Below, one piece after another: positions 33,865 through 44,995 of a stretch of DNA of 64,000 nucleotides. Within the stretch, counting starts at the first letter, position 1; each line of letters opens with the position of its first letter. The stretch covers positions 62,001-126,000 of the forward strand of contig JADDOH010011087.1 of the NCBI GenBank assembly GCA_016648135.1, read 5' to 3'. The notes below the pieces were generated by a model that was given only the letters and a program-made list of their open reading frames with translations, did not search any database and had not been told where the DNA came from. Made by a program: the position numbers and the translations under genes. The DNA comes from Agrypnia vestita. Taxonomy: Eukaryota > Arthropoda > Insecta > Trichoptera > Phryganeidae.

Positions 33865-34310
33865 GGTATTCTGATACAAACAGTGATGTACGGAAGTGAA
33901 GCCTGGAGCTGGCAGAGGTGGAAAAAAGTAAACTGAATGCAGTGGAGATGAGATTACTTAAACGTAGGAAAGAATTTAAAGCTGATCTTAGCATAGTTGA
34001 TAGAATGAAAAAAGGGTCGCTCAGATTGTTTGGACATGTTGAGCGAATGAATGAGGAAGGAATGTTAATCATCATCACTCTTGGCATTATAATCCTTGGT
34101 GGGTCTTGGCCTTCTCAATAATCTTCCTCCACTCATCTCGGTTTGGTGCCAGCACTAAAGCAGAGATGTCTTTGAGGACGTTGTCACTCCGTCTTAATTT
34201 TATATTTTACATTTGCATCATATATTAACAAAGAATGTTAATATATGATGCAAATGTTGCCGGCACCAAAAAGAAACGGCATGATGGTAAAAGTAAGTAA
34301 GTAAATAAAT
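33865..34310 (+). pseudogene. RTE-like LINE family A, split by a nested insertion
   Basis: It starts with the M-Y-G-S-E-A-W-S-W-Q segment (33887), continues through L-N-A-V-E-M-R-L-L and F-G-H-V-E-R-M-N-E-E to 34069, is interrupted by a minus-strand family B piece, and resumes at 34233 with ATGTTAATATATGATGCAAA. It ends in an AAGTAAGTAAGTAAATAAAT tail. A deletion removed the coding segment between the D-A-N-V region and the end. Confidence 0.7.
34070..34232 (-). mobile_element. nested RTE-like LINE family B 3'-end insertion
   Basis: The target duplication is GAATGTTAAT (34060-34069 and 34233-34242). Read on the minus strand, the insert carries the family B coding end (GTGGAGGAAGATTATTGAGA) and a GATGATGATT tail at the target. 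At its truncated 5' end, 34209-34230 is an exact 22-bp inverted copy of the target sequence at 34236-34257, forming a hairpin with a 5-base loop. Confidence 0.8.
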
Positions 34311-35069
34311 TAATATTTTTACATGTATATTGTCTGTTTATATCGATAGTGTTTCCTTTACGAGCGTAAGAGAAAAATTAACTTCAGCCTTCTAACTACT
34401 AACTAGCATAGAACCAGAGAACGTTTTGTCTTCACCAGAAGCATTCTCATTAAAAATGACCCGTTTTTAAGGGCTCATTCTAATTTCTCTTCTGAAAGAA
34501 TCCGTAAAATAACTTCTGGACGTGTAATACAATAAATAATTTTTCAGTTCCATCAAAACTGAATACAGATTACTGATGAACCGGTATTAATTTTACATTT
34601 TAACGATTTACTGGTAAATGCCACTTCTGGATTTTTTTGTGTGCCCTAATTCAATAATTGTATTATTTTCTGTGGTTCCCAGATTTGTGCTCCAGTCGCG
34701 TCTAAGGCCAACGTCGTTGCGTGTAAACTTGCGCGCGCGTGTTCATTTGCGTGCGTGCCTCAACATCAATGTGCCACTTTCGACCGTCTTGACGTACAAT
34801 ATTTTTTGCAAGTGTTTCCGAGTCAATTGAGCACGCCATTCCGTTTGATCCGTCCAGTTAATAGTTATATAATTAATTGGTTTCATTTCCGCTATATCCG
34901 TTCGAAGTTATTGAACTCTTAAAAACAAATCTCCCAATATATCGTGAAACATGCTTGATTAAGTGATTAAATCGCCTTGGGGGGCCGGAATTTACATAGA
35001 AGTTGGGTGATTTTTGATTATTTTTGTTGTGTTTATTGGCTCTTTTACATTTTAGATATTTCATTTCTA
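34311..35069. other. intergenic, nothing recognised
   Basis: AT-rich with a GC-richer patch at 34690-34810; the open frame there (34618-34830) has no motif. Confidence 0.35.
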
Positions 35070-35195
35070 AATGTGTACACGACCTTCTTTTCTGTTTACA
35101 AGCAAACAGGCGTGCGACGGAAAATCTCGCGCCTCAGCACGGCGGAGGAGCCCCACAGGAATAGACATGAAGCGACCATTTTTTTAAAAGTATTT
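35070..35195 (+). repeat. dispersed repeat family C, copy 3
   Basis: CGACCTTCTTTTCTGTTTAC, CACGGCGGAGGAGCCCCACA and GGAATAGACATGAAGCGACC occur in this order, matching the copies at 28262-28350 and 28680-28790. Confidence 0.55.
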
Positions 35196-35204
35196 TCCGA
35201 TAAA

Positions 35205-35291
35205 ATAAGAGTTTAATATATACACTTCAATAAGAGTTTAATATGTACGACTCAGCATACTTAACTCAAAACGCACTTTTGAGTTAAGTAT
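35205..35291. repeat. 25-bp duplication next to a 15-bp perfect hairpin
   Basis: AATAAGAGTTTAATATATAC and AATAAGAGTTTAATATGTAC form a direct repeat. ATACTTAACTCAAAA (35257-35271) and its exact complement (35277-35291) then enclose the 5-base loop CGCAC. Confidence 0.75.
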
Positions 35292-37241
35292 ACAACACAT
35301 TAGGTTGTTCCTTTCACCCACAGAATTAAGCATCAAACCAATAAGACACCCTCGCAATGAGGAACCGCCAAAACAATTAAAGTTATTATAAATTTCATCG
35401 TTGAACGCCAATAATGGTGTGGAAGGAAAGAGTCAAAACTACCTAGTGTCAGCTTGTTTAATCATCGCCAGCACAATCAGATGCGCAGATGGTCAATTAG
35501 ACGGTGAAGATAATTGCAAAGCTGCATTGTCTCGAACAAACATAATGGTGGCGCTGTTATTACAGAGTGATGGTTTGCTGAAAGGAAGATGCAACTCCAC
35601 CACTAATGCCGTATTGAAAACCAAAGTGATTCTGCAGCAAAAATTAAAACCATTCGACTGTCGATTCGTGGTTTTTTAACTCGCTGGTCGATTATTACTT
35701 TCTTATCAAACGTAATAATTTCGTTGTCTGTCCATCCGCCCGTCCGTCGTGTAACGTCCGTAATTTCGTTCGAATTATTACATAATCTTATTGAAAAACC
35801 CTTTAGGAGAACTCAAAATGATCCTGTACATTCTGCAAAATAAATTATGACCGAACAGCAATCACCACCAGCATGCCACAAGTCGAGTATATTTGTCAGA
35901 TGCACATAATTAAATAACACGTTACCAATCATTGATACGATCAGATACAAATGTAAAATTTCGCTTTTTGTGTAACCGGTTAAAATAAAGGTTTCGACCA
36001 ACACTAGTTTGGATTCTGCTTACAGAAATAATTCCAATAAAATACGGATAAACCCAAATTACCAAGTTGGATAATTTTTTTCACTGTCTGTTTATTTTTT
36101 TATGTCTCACATGCAAGGCATTCAATGATAATATTGACCTCTTGATATTGACTGACAACTGAACAAACTGAATTAAATCATCATCACCAAATCGACTTCA
36201 TCATCGTCATCATCGAAATCGGCCAATCACTTACTGCATCTCATTTCCTATTACCCCATCTCTACCCTGACTCCAACATCCTACCCTTTTCTCCCCATAG
36301 GTACCTCTCATATCCCATACTCTTATACTTTTCTGGTTCAGTCTCGTACAATTATTTTACTTTAATATTGATGATTTCTTACTATAATATTTAATACACT
36401 GCACAATCTGTGCTTTTATTCATTAAATAATCTAAATTCTCTACAAAGAACAATATACTTAAAAGAGAAGACAGAAACCTAGAAGTCACTGGGAATGTGC
36501 AAATACGCTGAACAAGAGGTCGGGCAACGAAGATGAAGAAATCGCAAAAAGGAAAAATCGAAAGGGAGTGAAAGAAAATATCGCAGATGTTTTGGGCCTA
36601 AAGACTTCCCAAGAGACGTTGTATTCATATACGTTTTTATTTTCTACGTATAAAGTACGCTTTCTTATTTTTCTGCATTAAATATCGTCATGGCCATTTA
36701 TCGGATTGATTTTTACGATAATATGTTGAATATTTGCAAAATAATAAATTGCCGAACGATTTTTTTCCAGCACGGTAAATATATAATTTGAATAATTTGA
36801 TATTACAAATTGAAGTGTCTAAGTCTGTTGAATAAAAAAAATATTCATATTTTCTCAATAATTGTTTTTTTTCACATCCGTAAGCTGATTTGTGTGAAAA
36901 TTACATAAATTTTAGTATGTTGCGTAATACCTAGGTACTTATTTTATTTTTTCTACCGATAATTCTACGCGAACGTAATAATATATTGCGTGGCATTCAA
37001 TAGTACCTACTCAAATTTTTATTTTTACTTCCATTTCCGAGTCGACAGATATCGCATCAAATACATTAGGCCTTTAAGATTAACTTACTTTAAAGTTAAG
37101 AATAAACGCGTTTTTATTAATTTTAAATAAGTAATGAGTTTATGACTGACGACAGAATGTCTTTATGATTACTATTTACTTTGACTGTGGCGGGCAGTTG
37201 GGTATTAATCAGTTACGAAACAGTACTCGTTTTGTAAACAT
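35292..37241. other. intergenic, nothing recognised
   Basis: It includes a CATCATCGTCATCATCG simple repeat near 36190 and several short open frames without motifs (35401-35679, 35813-36004). No gene is supported. Confidence 0.35.
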
Positions 37242-37740
37242 TATACAGGGTTATTTGGAAAACATTAATAACCTCGCCGGACTATATTCCTACCTTGATT
37301 ATGAGTCGAAAATGTTCAAGCTATTAAGATCTAATATCAATATCAATAGTTATGGAGATATGCGACATCGAAGTTTGCATTTTTTTTTCAATATTTCTGA
37401 TTTATTTTTTGTTGGACTATCATTACAGTAACTTATATTGAATATGAAAAATTCATTCCCTTTAATACAAGTCAAATAAAATAATAAAAAACTTCGAATT
37501 CCAATTGAAAAACATTCCAATTGGAAAATTTTCAGGGTTTTTATCATTTTATTTAACTTGTATTGAAATGAATGAATTTTTCGTAATCGATATCAATAAC
37601 TGTAATGATAAACTAACGTTTTACAAAAACTAAGTCAAAAATATTGAAAAAAATGCAAACTTTGACAAAATTTCAACTCATAATCAAGGCAGGAATATAG
37701 TCCCGCGAGGTTATTAATGTTTTCCAACTAACCCTGTATA
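37242..37740. mobile_element. foldback MITE family B
   Basis: Ends are TATACAGGGTTATTTGGAAA and its inverse TTTCCAACTAACCCTGTATA. The arms (containing CCTACCTTGATTATGAGTCG and its complement) extend about 70 bp with few mismatches and continue imperfectly to the centre, where AATTCCAATTG and CAATTGGAAAATT face each other. Confidence 0.85.
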
Positions 37741-38279
37741 CAGCATAACTCGCCCACGGATACAGTAACCCGATATTTCGAGGTCCCTACTACCAGGCAA
37801 TCATTATCTGGGAATATTTTAAGTTGTATATAGCATCACGATTTGGGAATCCGGTTCCAGGATCTCGCCTTATGAATCCCGAATCTTTCACGTGAAATCC
37901 CGACTAAATGTTAGACTCGTTGTTTTTCTACGGCTTCGGATGTCCTATTCACATTAATTCAATTGTTTTACATTCAAACATTCTTTATTCATGTAAATGC
38001 AAATATCTTATGCTATTGTTCATCCTGACGAGAGGTCACGAAGCCGAGTTACTGCAGCGAAACATATAACTAAAACACCCAGGCTTGAAAAAATCACATA
38101 GACGTATTGCGACCTCACCGGGTAATGAACCAGCAACATCCGGTATGATAATCCTGTGATATGCCCTCTGACCTACGAGAGCTATGAACTGAAAATACGG
38201 ATTGCAATTTGGATCAGGATTGGATTTACCAAACACGGTTCGGAAGCCTAGTACCTAGTCAAGAAGTATAGTTTCATCC

Positions 38280-38770
38280 GTGTTCATTTATTTTTTAAAT
38301 TAAAATAAATTATAGAATTCTCATAGAGTATAAGCTGTTTATATGAGAAACGTGTATGGAAGTCTTTTATACGATGGCCCAGGGCTTTCGACCTGTATAA
38401 GCTGGCTTAAGTGACCAACCACGCATTATCACATTTTTGAAAGTTGTATAGGTATATGTTGTGAATCAATTTATTTCATATATTCGAATGAACTATAAAT
38501 ACTAGGGACATTTATGGTCCTTCCCATGACATATTATATATACATATATTTCGCGGCTAGTAATGATAACTCTATATTTTTAAAATGTGATCACTTAAGC
38601 CAGCTTGTACCGGTCATAAGCCCTGGGCCATCCTAAAAAATACTTCCGTATACGTTTTTATTGCAAATAGATTCGTCTCTGTGAGACTTCTATAATTCAT
38701 CTCAATTAATAATTATCCCTCGGTGGACAAATCCAGCAATTGTGTTCTCAGAACATGCATATAAAAATAT
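38280..38770. mobile_element. foldback MITE family A inside unit U1 (also in U2 and U3)
   Basis: The left arm has AATTATAGAATTCTCATAGA and the right arm GTGAGACTTCTATAATTCAT, with CTTCCCATGACAT near the centre and GTTCTCAGAAC at the outer right. Equivalent copies are at about 40250-40740 and 42220-42711. Shorter than the complete copy at 13841-14535 because inner arm parts are deleted. Confidence 0.75.
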
Positions 38771-38861
38771 TGTTAGTGTGTTTTGCAAATTATTAAAATG
38801 CTGACTCAATCATTTGTAACAGTATATAATATATTTATCTAATTTAATTTTTATTGTATTA

Positions 38862-39970
38862 GGTCCTTACATATGAAATTGGTGTTTTGCCGTACTGGCA
38901 AATTTGATCTCAAATATCTTCTCTATGGTTAGGAATTCCAAATCCAAATTTATACAGCTATTTACTCATGTATTTGTGTTTTGAAAATTATAATTCATTT
39001 GTTTTTTCCTCAATTGTTTTTTTCTTTGCGTCACTCAGTTTACAAAATGAAAAACTTGAAATATCGCGTTATTTACGAGTACGAGTTCCACCGTGGCACC
39101 AGTGCTGCAGAAACGGCTCGAAGGATTAATGATGTGTATGGCGACGGTGCCGCAAAAGAAAACACAGTGCGTTTTTGGTTCCAACGTTTTCGTTCTGGAA
39201 ATTTCGACCTGCAGAACAAGCCCCGTGGACGGCCGGAGACCAAAGTTGATAATGAAGAATTGAAGGCTATTGTGGAAGCGGATCCATCGCAAACCACATC
39301 CGAGTTAGCTGCAGGCTGCGGTGTTAGTGATAAAACTGTTTTAATCCACTTGAAGCAAATTGGTAAGGTGAAAAAGCTTGAAAGGTGGGTACCTCACGAA
39401 TTGAGTGAAGCAAATCAACAAACGCGCGTTGACTGCTGCGTTGCATTACTCAACCGGCACAATAATGAAGGGATTTTAAATCTTAAATCTGGCCAGACGA
39501 TTACGGCAGATGTCTATTGTCAGCAACTGCAAACCATGATGGAAAAGCTAGCTGCTAAACAACCGAGGCTGGTTAATCGCTCTAGGCCACTGCTGCTTCA
39601 TGATAACGCTAGACCACACACTGCACAACAGACGGCTACCAAATTAGAGGAGCTTCAATTGGAATGTCTAAGACATCCACCGTACTCTCCGGACCTTGCC
39701 CCAACAGATTACCATTTTTTTCGAAATTTGGATAACTTCTTGCAAAGGAAAAAATTCAACTCCGATGGGGCAGTCCAAACCGCCTTCAAAGATTTTATTG
39801 ATTCCCGTCCGAATGGTTTTTTTAGTAAAGGGATCGATGAACTACCTATGAGATGGCAAAAGTGCATAGATAACAATGGTACATACTTTGATTAAATAAA
39901 AATATTATAATAAAAAAAAATCGGCTTTATGTTCCTCCCATACTAAACGCCAATTTCATATGTAAGGACC
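38862..39970 (+). mobile_element. mariner M1, internally deleted, 1109 bp
   Basis: Both inverted repeats are intact (GGTCCTTACATATGAAATTG at the left and its complement ending GGACC at 39970), with TA on each side. Compared with M0 it lacks 171 bp within the transposase gene. It sits exactly where two U units meet. Confidence 0.93.
39047..39895 (+). CDS. mariner transposase with in-frame deletion, 282 residues
   Basis: The frame is open and lacks the two nonsense codons of M0, but 57 residues after N145 are missing, including the first catalytic Asp motif T-C-D-E-K-W. Retained are the DNA-binding N-terminal half (about 1-110), W-V-P-H-E-L (114-119), D186 and D221. The start at 39047 is chosen because it matches the family N-terminus; an in-frame ATG at 38981 would add 22 hydrophobic residues from the UTR. 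The product should be catalytically dead but might still bind transposon ends. Whether it is expressed is unknown. Confidence 0.8.
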   Translation: MKNLKYRVIYEYEFHRGTSAAETARRINDVYGDGAAKENTVRFWFQRFRSGNFDLQNKPRGRPETKVDNEELKAIVEADPSQTTSELAAGCGVSDKTVLIHLKQIGKVKKLERWVPHELSEANQQTRVDCCVALLNRHNNEGILNLKSGQTITADVYCQQLQTMMEKLAAKQPRLVNRSRPLLLHDNARPHTAQQTATKLEELQLECLRHPPYSPDLAPTDYHFFRNLDNFLQRKKFNSDGAVQTAFKDFIDSRPNGFFSKGIDELPMRWQKCIDNNGTYFD

Positions 39971-40831
39971 TAATATCTTATGCTATTGTTCATCCTGACG
40001 AGAGGTCACGAAGCCGAGTTACTGCAGCGAAACATATAACTAAAACACCCAGGCTTGAAAAAATCACATAGACGTATTGCGACCTCACCGGGTAATGAAC
40101 CAGCAACATCCGGTATGATTATCCAGTGATATGCCCTCTGACCTACGAGAGCTATGAACTGAAAATACGGATTGCAATTTGGATCAGGATTGGATTTACC
40201 AAACACGGTTCGGAAGCCTAGTACCTAGTCAAGAAGTATAGTTTCATCCGTATTCATTTATTTTTTAAATTAAAATAAATTATAGAATTCTCACAGAGTA
40301 GAAGCTGTTTATATGAGAAACGTGTATGGAAGTCTTTTATACGATGGCCCAGGGCTTTCGACCTGTATAAGCTGGCATAGGTGACCAACCACGCATTATC
40401 ACAGTTTTGAAAGTTGTATGGGTATATGTTGTGAATCAATTTCTTTCATATATTCGAATGAACTATAAATACTAGGGACATTTATGGTCCTTCCCATGAC
40501 ATATTATATATACATATATTTCGCGGCTAGTAATGATAACTCTATATTTTTAAAATGTGATCACTTAAGCCAGCTTGTACCGGTCATAAGCCCTGGGCCA
40601 TCCTAAAAAATACTTCCGTATACGTTTTTATTGCAAATAGATTCGTCTCTGTGAGACTTCTATAATTCATCTCAATTAATAATTATCCCTCGGTGGACAA
40701 ATCCAGCAATTGTGTTCTCAGAACATGCATATAAAAATATTGTTAGTGTGTTTTGCAAATTATTAAAATGCTGACTCAATCATTTGTAACAGTATATAAT
40801 ATATTTATCTAATTTAATTTTTATTGTATTA

Positions 40832-41940
40832 GGTCCTTACATATGAAATTGGTGTTTTGCCGTACTGGCAAATTTGATCTCAAATATCTTCTCTATGGTT
40901 AGGAATTCCAAATCCAAATTTATACAGCTATTTACTCATGTATTTGTGTTTTGAAAATTATAATTCATTTGTTTTTTCCTCAATTGTTTTTTTCTTTGCG
41001 TCACTCAGTTTACAAAATGAAAAACTTGAAATATCGCGTTATTTACGAGTACGAGTTCCACCGTGGCACCAGTGCTGCAGAAACGGCTCGAAGGATTAAT
41101 GATGTGTATGGCGACGGTGCCGCAAAAGAAAACACAGTGCGTTTTTGGTTCCAACGTTTTCGTTCTGGAAATTTCGACCTGCAGAACAAGCCCCGTGGAC
41201 GGCCGGAGACCAAAGTTGATAATGAAGAATTGAAGGCTATTGTGGAAGCGGATCCATCGCAAACCACATCCGAGTTAGCTGCAGGCTGCGGTGTTAGTGA
41301 TAAAACTGTTTTAATCCACTTGAAGCAAATTGGTAAGGTGAAAAAGCTTGAAAGGTGGGTACCTCACGAATTGAGTGAAGCAAATCAACAAACGCGCGTT
41401 GACTGCTGCGTTGCATTACTCAACCGGCACAATAATGACGGGATTTTAAATCTTAAATCTGGCCAGACGATTACGGCAGATGTCTATTGTCAGCAACTGC
41501 AAACCATGATGGAAAAGCTAGCTGCTAAACAACCGAGGCTGGTTAATCGCTCTAGGCCACTGCTGCTTCATGATAACGCTAGACCACACACTGCACAACA
41601 GACGGCTACCAAATTAGAGGAGCTTCAATTGGAATGTCTAAGACATCCACCGTACTCTCCGGACCTTGCCCCAACAGATTACCATTTTTTTCGAAATTTG
41701 GATAACTTCTTGCAAAGGAAAAAATTCAACTCCGATGGGGCAGTCCAAACCGCCTTCAAAGATTTTATTGATTCCCGTCCGAATGGTTTTTTTAGTAAAG
41801 GGATCGATGAACTACCTATGAGATGGCAAAAGTGCATAGATAACAATGGTACATACTTTGATTAAATAAAAATATTATAATAAAAAAAAATCGGCTTTAT
41901 GTTCCTCCCATACTAAACGCCAATTTCATATGTAAGGACC
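40832..41940 (+). mobile_element. mariner M2, internally deleted, 1109 bp
   Basis: The same length, ends and deletion as M1, with TA on both sides. The only difference I noticed is GAA to GAC at codon 141. It is a duplicate of M1 made with the array, not an independent insertion. Confidence 0.93.
41017..41865 (+). CDS. mariner transposase with in-frame deletion, second copy
   Basis: Identical to the 39047-39895 protein except Glu141 to Asp. The first catalytic Asp is missing, the second and third are present 34 residues apart, and the frame is open through the final T-Y-F-D. Two nearly identical dead copies follow from array duplication rather than from selection on the protein. Confidence 0.8.
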   Translation: MKNLKYRVIYEYEFHRGTSAAETARRINDVYGDGAAKENTVRFWFQRFRSGNFDLQNKPRGRPETKVDNEELKAIVEADPSQTTSELAAGCGVSDKTVLIHLKQIGKVKKLERWVPHELSEANQQTRVDCCVALLNRHNNDGILNLKSGQTITADVYCQQLQTMMEKLAAKQPRLVNRSRPLLLHDNARPHTAQQTATKLEELQLECLRHPPYSPDLAPTDYHFFRNLDNFLQRKKFNSDGAVQTAFKDFIDSRPNGFFSKGIDELPMRWQKCIDNNGTYFD

Positions 41941-42801
41941 TAATATCTTATGCTATTGTTCATCCTGACGAGAGGTCACGAAGCCGAGTTACTGCAGCGA
42001 AACATATAACTAAAACACCCAGGCTTGAAAAAATCACATAGACGTATTGCGACCTCACCGGGTAATGAACCAGCAACATCCGGTATGATTATCCAGTGAT
42101 ATGCCCTCTGACCTACGAGAGCTATGAACTGAAAATACGGATTGCAATTTGGATCAGGATTGGATTTACCAAACACGGTTCGGAAGCCTAGTACCTAGTC
42201 AAGAAGTATAGTTTCATCCGTATTAATTTATTTTTTAAATTAAAATAAATTATAGAATTCTCACAGAGTAGAAGCTGTTTATATGAGAAACGTGTATGGA
42301 AGTCTTTTATACGATGGCCCAGGGCTTTCGACCTGTATAAGCTGGCATAGGTGACCAACCACGCATTATCACAGTTTTGAAAGTTGTATGGGTATATGTT
42401 GTGAATCAATTTCTTTCATATATTCGAATGAACTATAAATACTAGGGACATTTATGGTCCTTCCCATGACATATTATATATACATATATTTCGCGGCTAG
42501 TAATGATAACTCTATATTTTTAAAATGTGATCACTCAAGCCAGCTCGTACCGGTCATAAGCCCTGGGCCATCCTAAAAAATACTTCCGTATACGTTTTTA
42601 TTGCAAATAGCTTCGTCTCTGTGAGACTTCTATAATTCATCTCAATTAATAATTATCCCTCGGTGGACAAATCCAGCAATTGTGTTATCAGAACATGCAT
42701 ATAAAAATATTGTTAGTGTGTTTCGCAAATTATTAAAATGCTGACTCAATCATTTGTAACAGTATATAATATATTTATCTAATTTAACTTTTTATTGTAT
42801 T

Positions 42802-43975
42802 AATTTAATTAAAATATTTGTATTGTTTAATCTAATTAAAAAATTTATAACGTACTAATTTACTTGAACTCTAAATCATTAATTAATTATATATACCAAT
42901 GAGTACCTATAGTTGAATATTGTGTTTTAAAATGAAATATATAACTTGCCCTAAAACAGGCCAGCCTAGTTGGGTAGTTAAATATTTTATTATATGATTA
43001 TATGATAAATTATTATTGTATAATTATATTTGTAATGTAATTTAATGTAATGTTATGTTAAATGTTAAATGTTACATAAATAAATAAAAAATAAAATAAA
43101 AATAAAAAGCGTTCTTAACTTTTATCTGCAACTTCTTTTGCAGCGGGTTTGGGTGCATTCTACGCGGGCGCCGCGTGACCTTGTGCCGAAATACGCCGGT
43201 TCCGATTTCTGCAATCAAGTTGCAAGTCATCGAGGCGGGTGGTCGACAACCTTTACCACAAGAATGTCCGCGGAGCGAATGACCCTGATCGCATTGTGTC
43301 GGATTGACCCCCGACCTTCGGTGATCGGCTGTTAATAATTTAATTCTCGAAGTTTGTCCATTACAACGTGACCGACTCATAAATGTTTTAAATAATTTTC
43401 TTTACATCTGCATGTTTTATTTTTATGTCGTTCTTCCTCGATTGGAAATGTTATTTATTTAGGACCCATCTGCGTCTTCAAATTAAAAAAAAAAAAACAT
43501 CCTCGATAATAATTATTTCAAATGTTCGTCCGTAACTTCCTATCCAGTAGCTGAATATTATTTTAAAATTGAAAACTTTGACATTATCCTTTTTTAATAA
43601 AATAATATATTTCAGTTTAATGTTACTTAAAACTAATAAGTGCATCCATTACTGTATCGCATACGAGTATGTCATTGATACTTATCATTAAGCAAAATAT
43701 CTAATTATTTACGTGACAATGTCCGTCACTAACCCTACCAGATGGCTCAAATAATAATGAGGTACGAGAAGCAAAACATCATAATACCGTCATTGCTCTA
43801 TTCTGTTGAATTTGTAATTTTCTTATATCTCCTTCATTACGAAGGTATAAAATAGTGGGGCAGTATTGAAAATTAGGAGCAATTATTGATTTTTATATTG
43901 TTATCGCTCTCTTTTTTTGGTCTTTTTCTTCCAAAGAATGAAACTTTCTTCGCAATTTTCTCTGTTATGTATTCA
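42802..43975. other. AT-rich region with a GC-rich island at 43130-43330
   Basis: 42802-43110 is very AT-rich with AAATAAAAATAAAA-type repeats. The island at 43130-43330 holds many CpG and opposing open frames of 65 and about 100 codons; no domain is recognised. It might be an exon or regulatory island, but nothing decides it. Confidence 0.35.
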
Positions 43976-44106
43976 GACTAACTAACTAACCATCACGCCG
44001 TTTCTCCGCAGCAGAGAGGATAGAACGCCATATTCTCTCTTTTGCACACCGCTTTTGCTTCGGCTACATTCGCACATTTTCTCATGCAAGCTCTTTGGTT
44101 GTTGAA
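43976..44106 (-). pseudogene. RTE-like LINE family A 3'-end remnant
   Basis: Minus strand: the coding end (TTCTATCCTCTCTGC and the Gly-Glu-Thr-Ala-like stop region) plus a GGTTAGTTAGTTAG tail, with coding matches up to CAACAACCAAAGAGCTTGCA. Strongly 5'-truncated. Confidence 0.65.
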
Positions 44107-44235
44107 TATTTTTTAAATGATAATCTTATCTGCGTGATAAAGAGTCTAGAGTCTACAATTATCCCCAAATATTTTATTGTTTCCACTATTTCTATATCTT
44201 CTTCGTCACCCTCCTGTCTTTATCTCATAGTCCGT

Positions 44236-44770
44236 CATTTATTTTATTTTATTTTATTTTTATTTTTTAATTTAAAGACTATCGACATTTCAGAATGACC
44301 CTAATGGATAGTCATTTAGGATAAGGTGATTAGTACAGTTACGATTTACGATAATACATTAAAATAAAACATTAATACATTATACAATATAAGTATAGTA
44401 CAATAAGTGATTACAAGATGAACGAAGTTCACATTCTCCGCACGACATAATAGGCATGTAGGCTCCCAGGTCAACTAAGTCAGAAAATGTGTATCCGCGC
44501 TTTGTGGCTATAAAATTTTTTGTTTAGGTTTATTTCCTAAGAATCCGCCTTACACGCTCAATCTATTTCGGTCAGAAGCGATATAATTTCTTTCTTAAAC
44601 TGAGGTTGTGTCATGGGAAATATGTCGATGTTGGGGTTACATGACGTGACCTCGTTGTACTGGTTTAGCATTCTAGGCAGAGGAGAGAAATAACCTATGT
44701 TGGTGTTGTAGACCTTTGTGTGGAATAGTGTTTGGGATCTCAGAGACATCATCACAAACATTTGTAATTA
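44236..44770 (-). pseudogene. jockey/CR1-like LINE C-terminus and 3' UTR
   Basis: The minus-strand frame 44761-44558 reads Y-N-T-N-I-G-Y-F-S-P-L-P-R-M-L-N and ends N-I-D-I-F-P-M-T-Q-P-Q-F-K, matching the plus-strand copy at 56400-56680 (N-V-G-Y-F-S-P-I-T-R-M). The 3' UTR runs down to an AAATAAAATAAAATAAAAT tail at about 44236-44270. Confidence 0.7.
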
Positions 44771-44814
44771 AATGTGTAATAATAACCTCGCTTCGGAGAA
44801 GGTTCTTCACCACT

Positions 44815-44995
44815 CCGGCCGACGGGTTCAGCCGCATTTTCAATGTCAAACAACGTGACGCGGCGATCATTTCACCGGCGTCGCGTGCGCGCGCACTAGG
44901 TCGCGGGCGATTGCGCCGCCCGCCGCCCGCTTGCGCAACCGCCGCGCCGTTCTGCAAGGCAGAATCGATCGATTAACCGGCCTGTCGGCGAGCGC
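44815..44995. promoter_or_regulatory. CpG-rich island, possible promoter or exon
   Basis: This is the most GC- and CpG-dense stretch in the window (GCGTGCGCGCGCACTAGGTC, GCCGCCCGCCGCCCGCTTGC). The open frames across it (44673-44957 minus, 44716-44976 plus) are composition artefacts. No TATA box or known element is visible. Function is not determined. Confidence 0.3.

Larger units (their letters stand above)
38003..42801 (+). repeat. tandem array U1-M1-U2-M2-U3, exact 1970-bp period
   Basis: The unit start ATATCTTATGCTATTGTTCA occurs at 38003, 39973 and 41943. Each U (about 860 bp) holds a minus-strand family 2 SINE remnant and a family A foldback MITE. U1 and U2 are followed by a mariner copy; U3 is followed directly by unique AT-rich sequence at the equivalent TA. 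Diagnostic bases show U2 matching U3 on its left (to about 40443) and U1 on its right (from about 40566). This fits unequal exchange inside U of an earlier U-M-U array. Confidence 0.93.

Noticed and set aside
44673..44976. Opposing open frames of about 90 codons at the CpG island
   Set aside because: High G+C removes stop codons; neither frame has a domain or codon pattern to support it.
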